A stretch of DNA of 52,523 bases, from contig JAHLFB010000249.1 in the NCBI GenBank assembly GCA_018884025.1, forward strand, positions 1-52,523, read 5' to 3'. This document shows, piece by piece, positions 52,257 through 52,523 of the stretch; positions within the stretch are counted from its first letter, which is position 1; every line of letters begins with the position of its first letter. The translations under genes and the position numbers were made by a program. A model generated the notes under the pieces. The model was not told the DNA's origin and ran no database searches. It saw only the letters and a program-made list of their open reading frames with translations. This stretch comes from Candidatus Phocaeicola faecipullorum (lineage in GTDB: Bacteria; Bacteroidota; Bacteroidia; Bacteroidales; Bacteroidaceae).

Positions 52257-52518
52257 CCGACCGGAGAAATGGTCTGGTGATGACATAAGAAAGCGTTTTT
52301 TGCTTTATCCTAAAATCGAAATCGCCAAATTTTAGTAGAGGGATAGAGACAATATGACGCTCATCTGTTTTGTATATGTATATGTGTACAGCCAATGTTG
52401 TACACTGTTTTTACATATCACAAACGGCGTGGGTTTATTGTTTCTTTATTCATTTCTACGAGGCGTTTGGCGATGCCTGATTTTGATGATTGAAGCAGAC
52501 AAGTCCTCACGCCTTTCT
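52257..52518 (+). ncRNA. Structured non-coding RNA, copy 2
   Basis: About 260 nt, with the same blocks as copy 1: CCGGAGAAATGGT (52261), CGAAATCGCCAA (52317), ATGACGCTCATCTGT (52354), GTGTACAGCCAA, ACGGCGTGGG, GCGTTTGGCGATGCCTG (52464) and AAGTCCTCACGCCTTT, ending close to the window edge. The spacer sequences between blocks differ greatly from copy 1 while the paired elements remain, which supports selection on structure. ATCGCCAAA (52321-52329) pairs with TTTGGCGAT (52466-52474) over 9 bp. The 3' end is within a few bases of the window end, so the last T-run may be incomplete. Confidence 0.78.
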
Positions 52519-52523
52519 TATTT

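Noticed and set aside
1-52523. tRNA, rRNA and insertion sequences
   Set aside because: No cloverleaf with the invariant T-arm words, no rRNA segments and no transposase genes were seen on either strand by eye.

Overview
The window looks like a chromosomal segment of a gut-type Bacteroidales bacterium (Bacteroides, Phocaeicola or a close relative). Three things point there. Promoters carry the Bacteroidota -7 element TAnnTTTG instead of a sigma70 -10 box. Start sites lack clear Shine-Dalgarno sequences. The gene content is typical of the order: a SusC/HmuR-like TonB receptor with an N-terminal carboxypeptidase-like domain, an HU-like protein of the extended type, AAA/DUF4143 ATPases, and several proteins known only from Bacteroidales. 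The first ~1.2 kb is clearly richer in G+C than the rest and encodes a tyrosine recombinase running off the left edge, so the window probably starts in the end of an integrated element.

Layout. 1-1220: partial integrase. 1576-7896: housekeeping and unknown genes (membrane-anchored unknown, MFS exporter, pheS, DUF4348-like lipoprotein, murB, MBL-fold hydrolase). 7991-17438: a tight six-gene leftward defence operon, hsdM-fic-hsdS-ptuA-like-ptuB-like-hsdR, in which a Septu-like ATPase/HNH pair sits inside a type I restriction-modification system; a Bro-N protein diverges from it at 17902. 18853-28380: mixed housekeeping (DUF3805/3806-like protein, ABC-F ATPase, HEAT-like protein, a lipoprotein gene broken by an in-frame stop, engB, Na+/solute symporter, recR, two GNAT acetyltransferases, YqgE). 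28544-37234: a His-rich small protein and TonB receptor, then a complete RND tripartite efflux operon. 37520-44190: ThrE-type exporter, then plsC, metallophosphoesterase, a stand-alone methionine synthase reactivation domain, pyrC and a dolichol-phosphate-mannose-synthase-like glycosyltransferase, all leftward. 44478-51525: HU-like protein, small lipoprotein, DUF4143 ATPase with an unknown partner gene, an unknown gene with a possible HTH, a small membrane protein and a Sel1-like protein. 51526-52523: no protein genes, but two tandem copies of one structured RNA, each with its own promoter and terminator.

The most unusual signal is a family of intergenic arrays built from units of exactly 11 bp. 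They occur at 7907-7983, 31334-31421, 44335-44422, 45469-45512, 48460-48514 and 52106-52204, with a weak one at 17543-17569. The unit sequence changes from array to array (GTTTAAAC-, GTTCAnTGAAC- and CGTTACACGTA-like), but the 11-bp step and the palindromic layout are kept. Several arrays lie between convergent genes and form long hairpins, one lies directly upstream of the HU-like gene, and two closely similar ones bracket a two-gene unit. I do not recognise this as a named repeat class. The two RNA copies at the right edge and the Septu-in-type-I operon are the next most interesting items.
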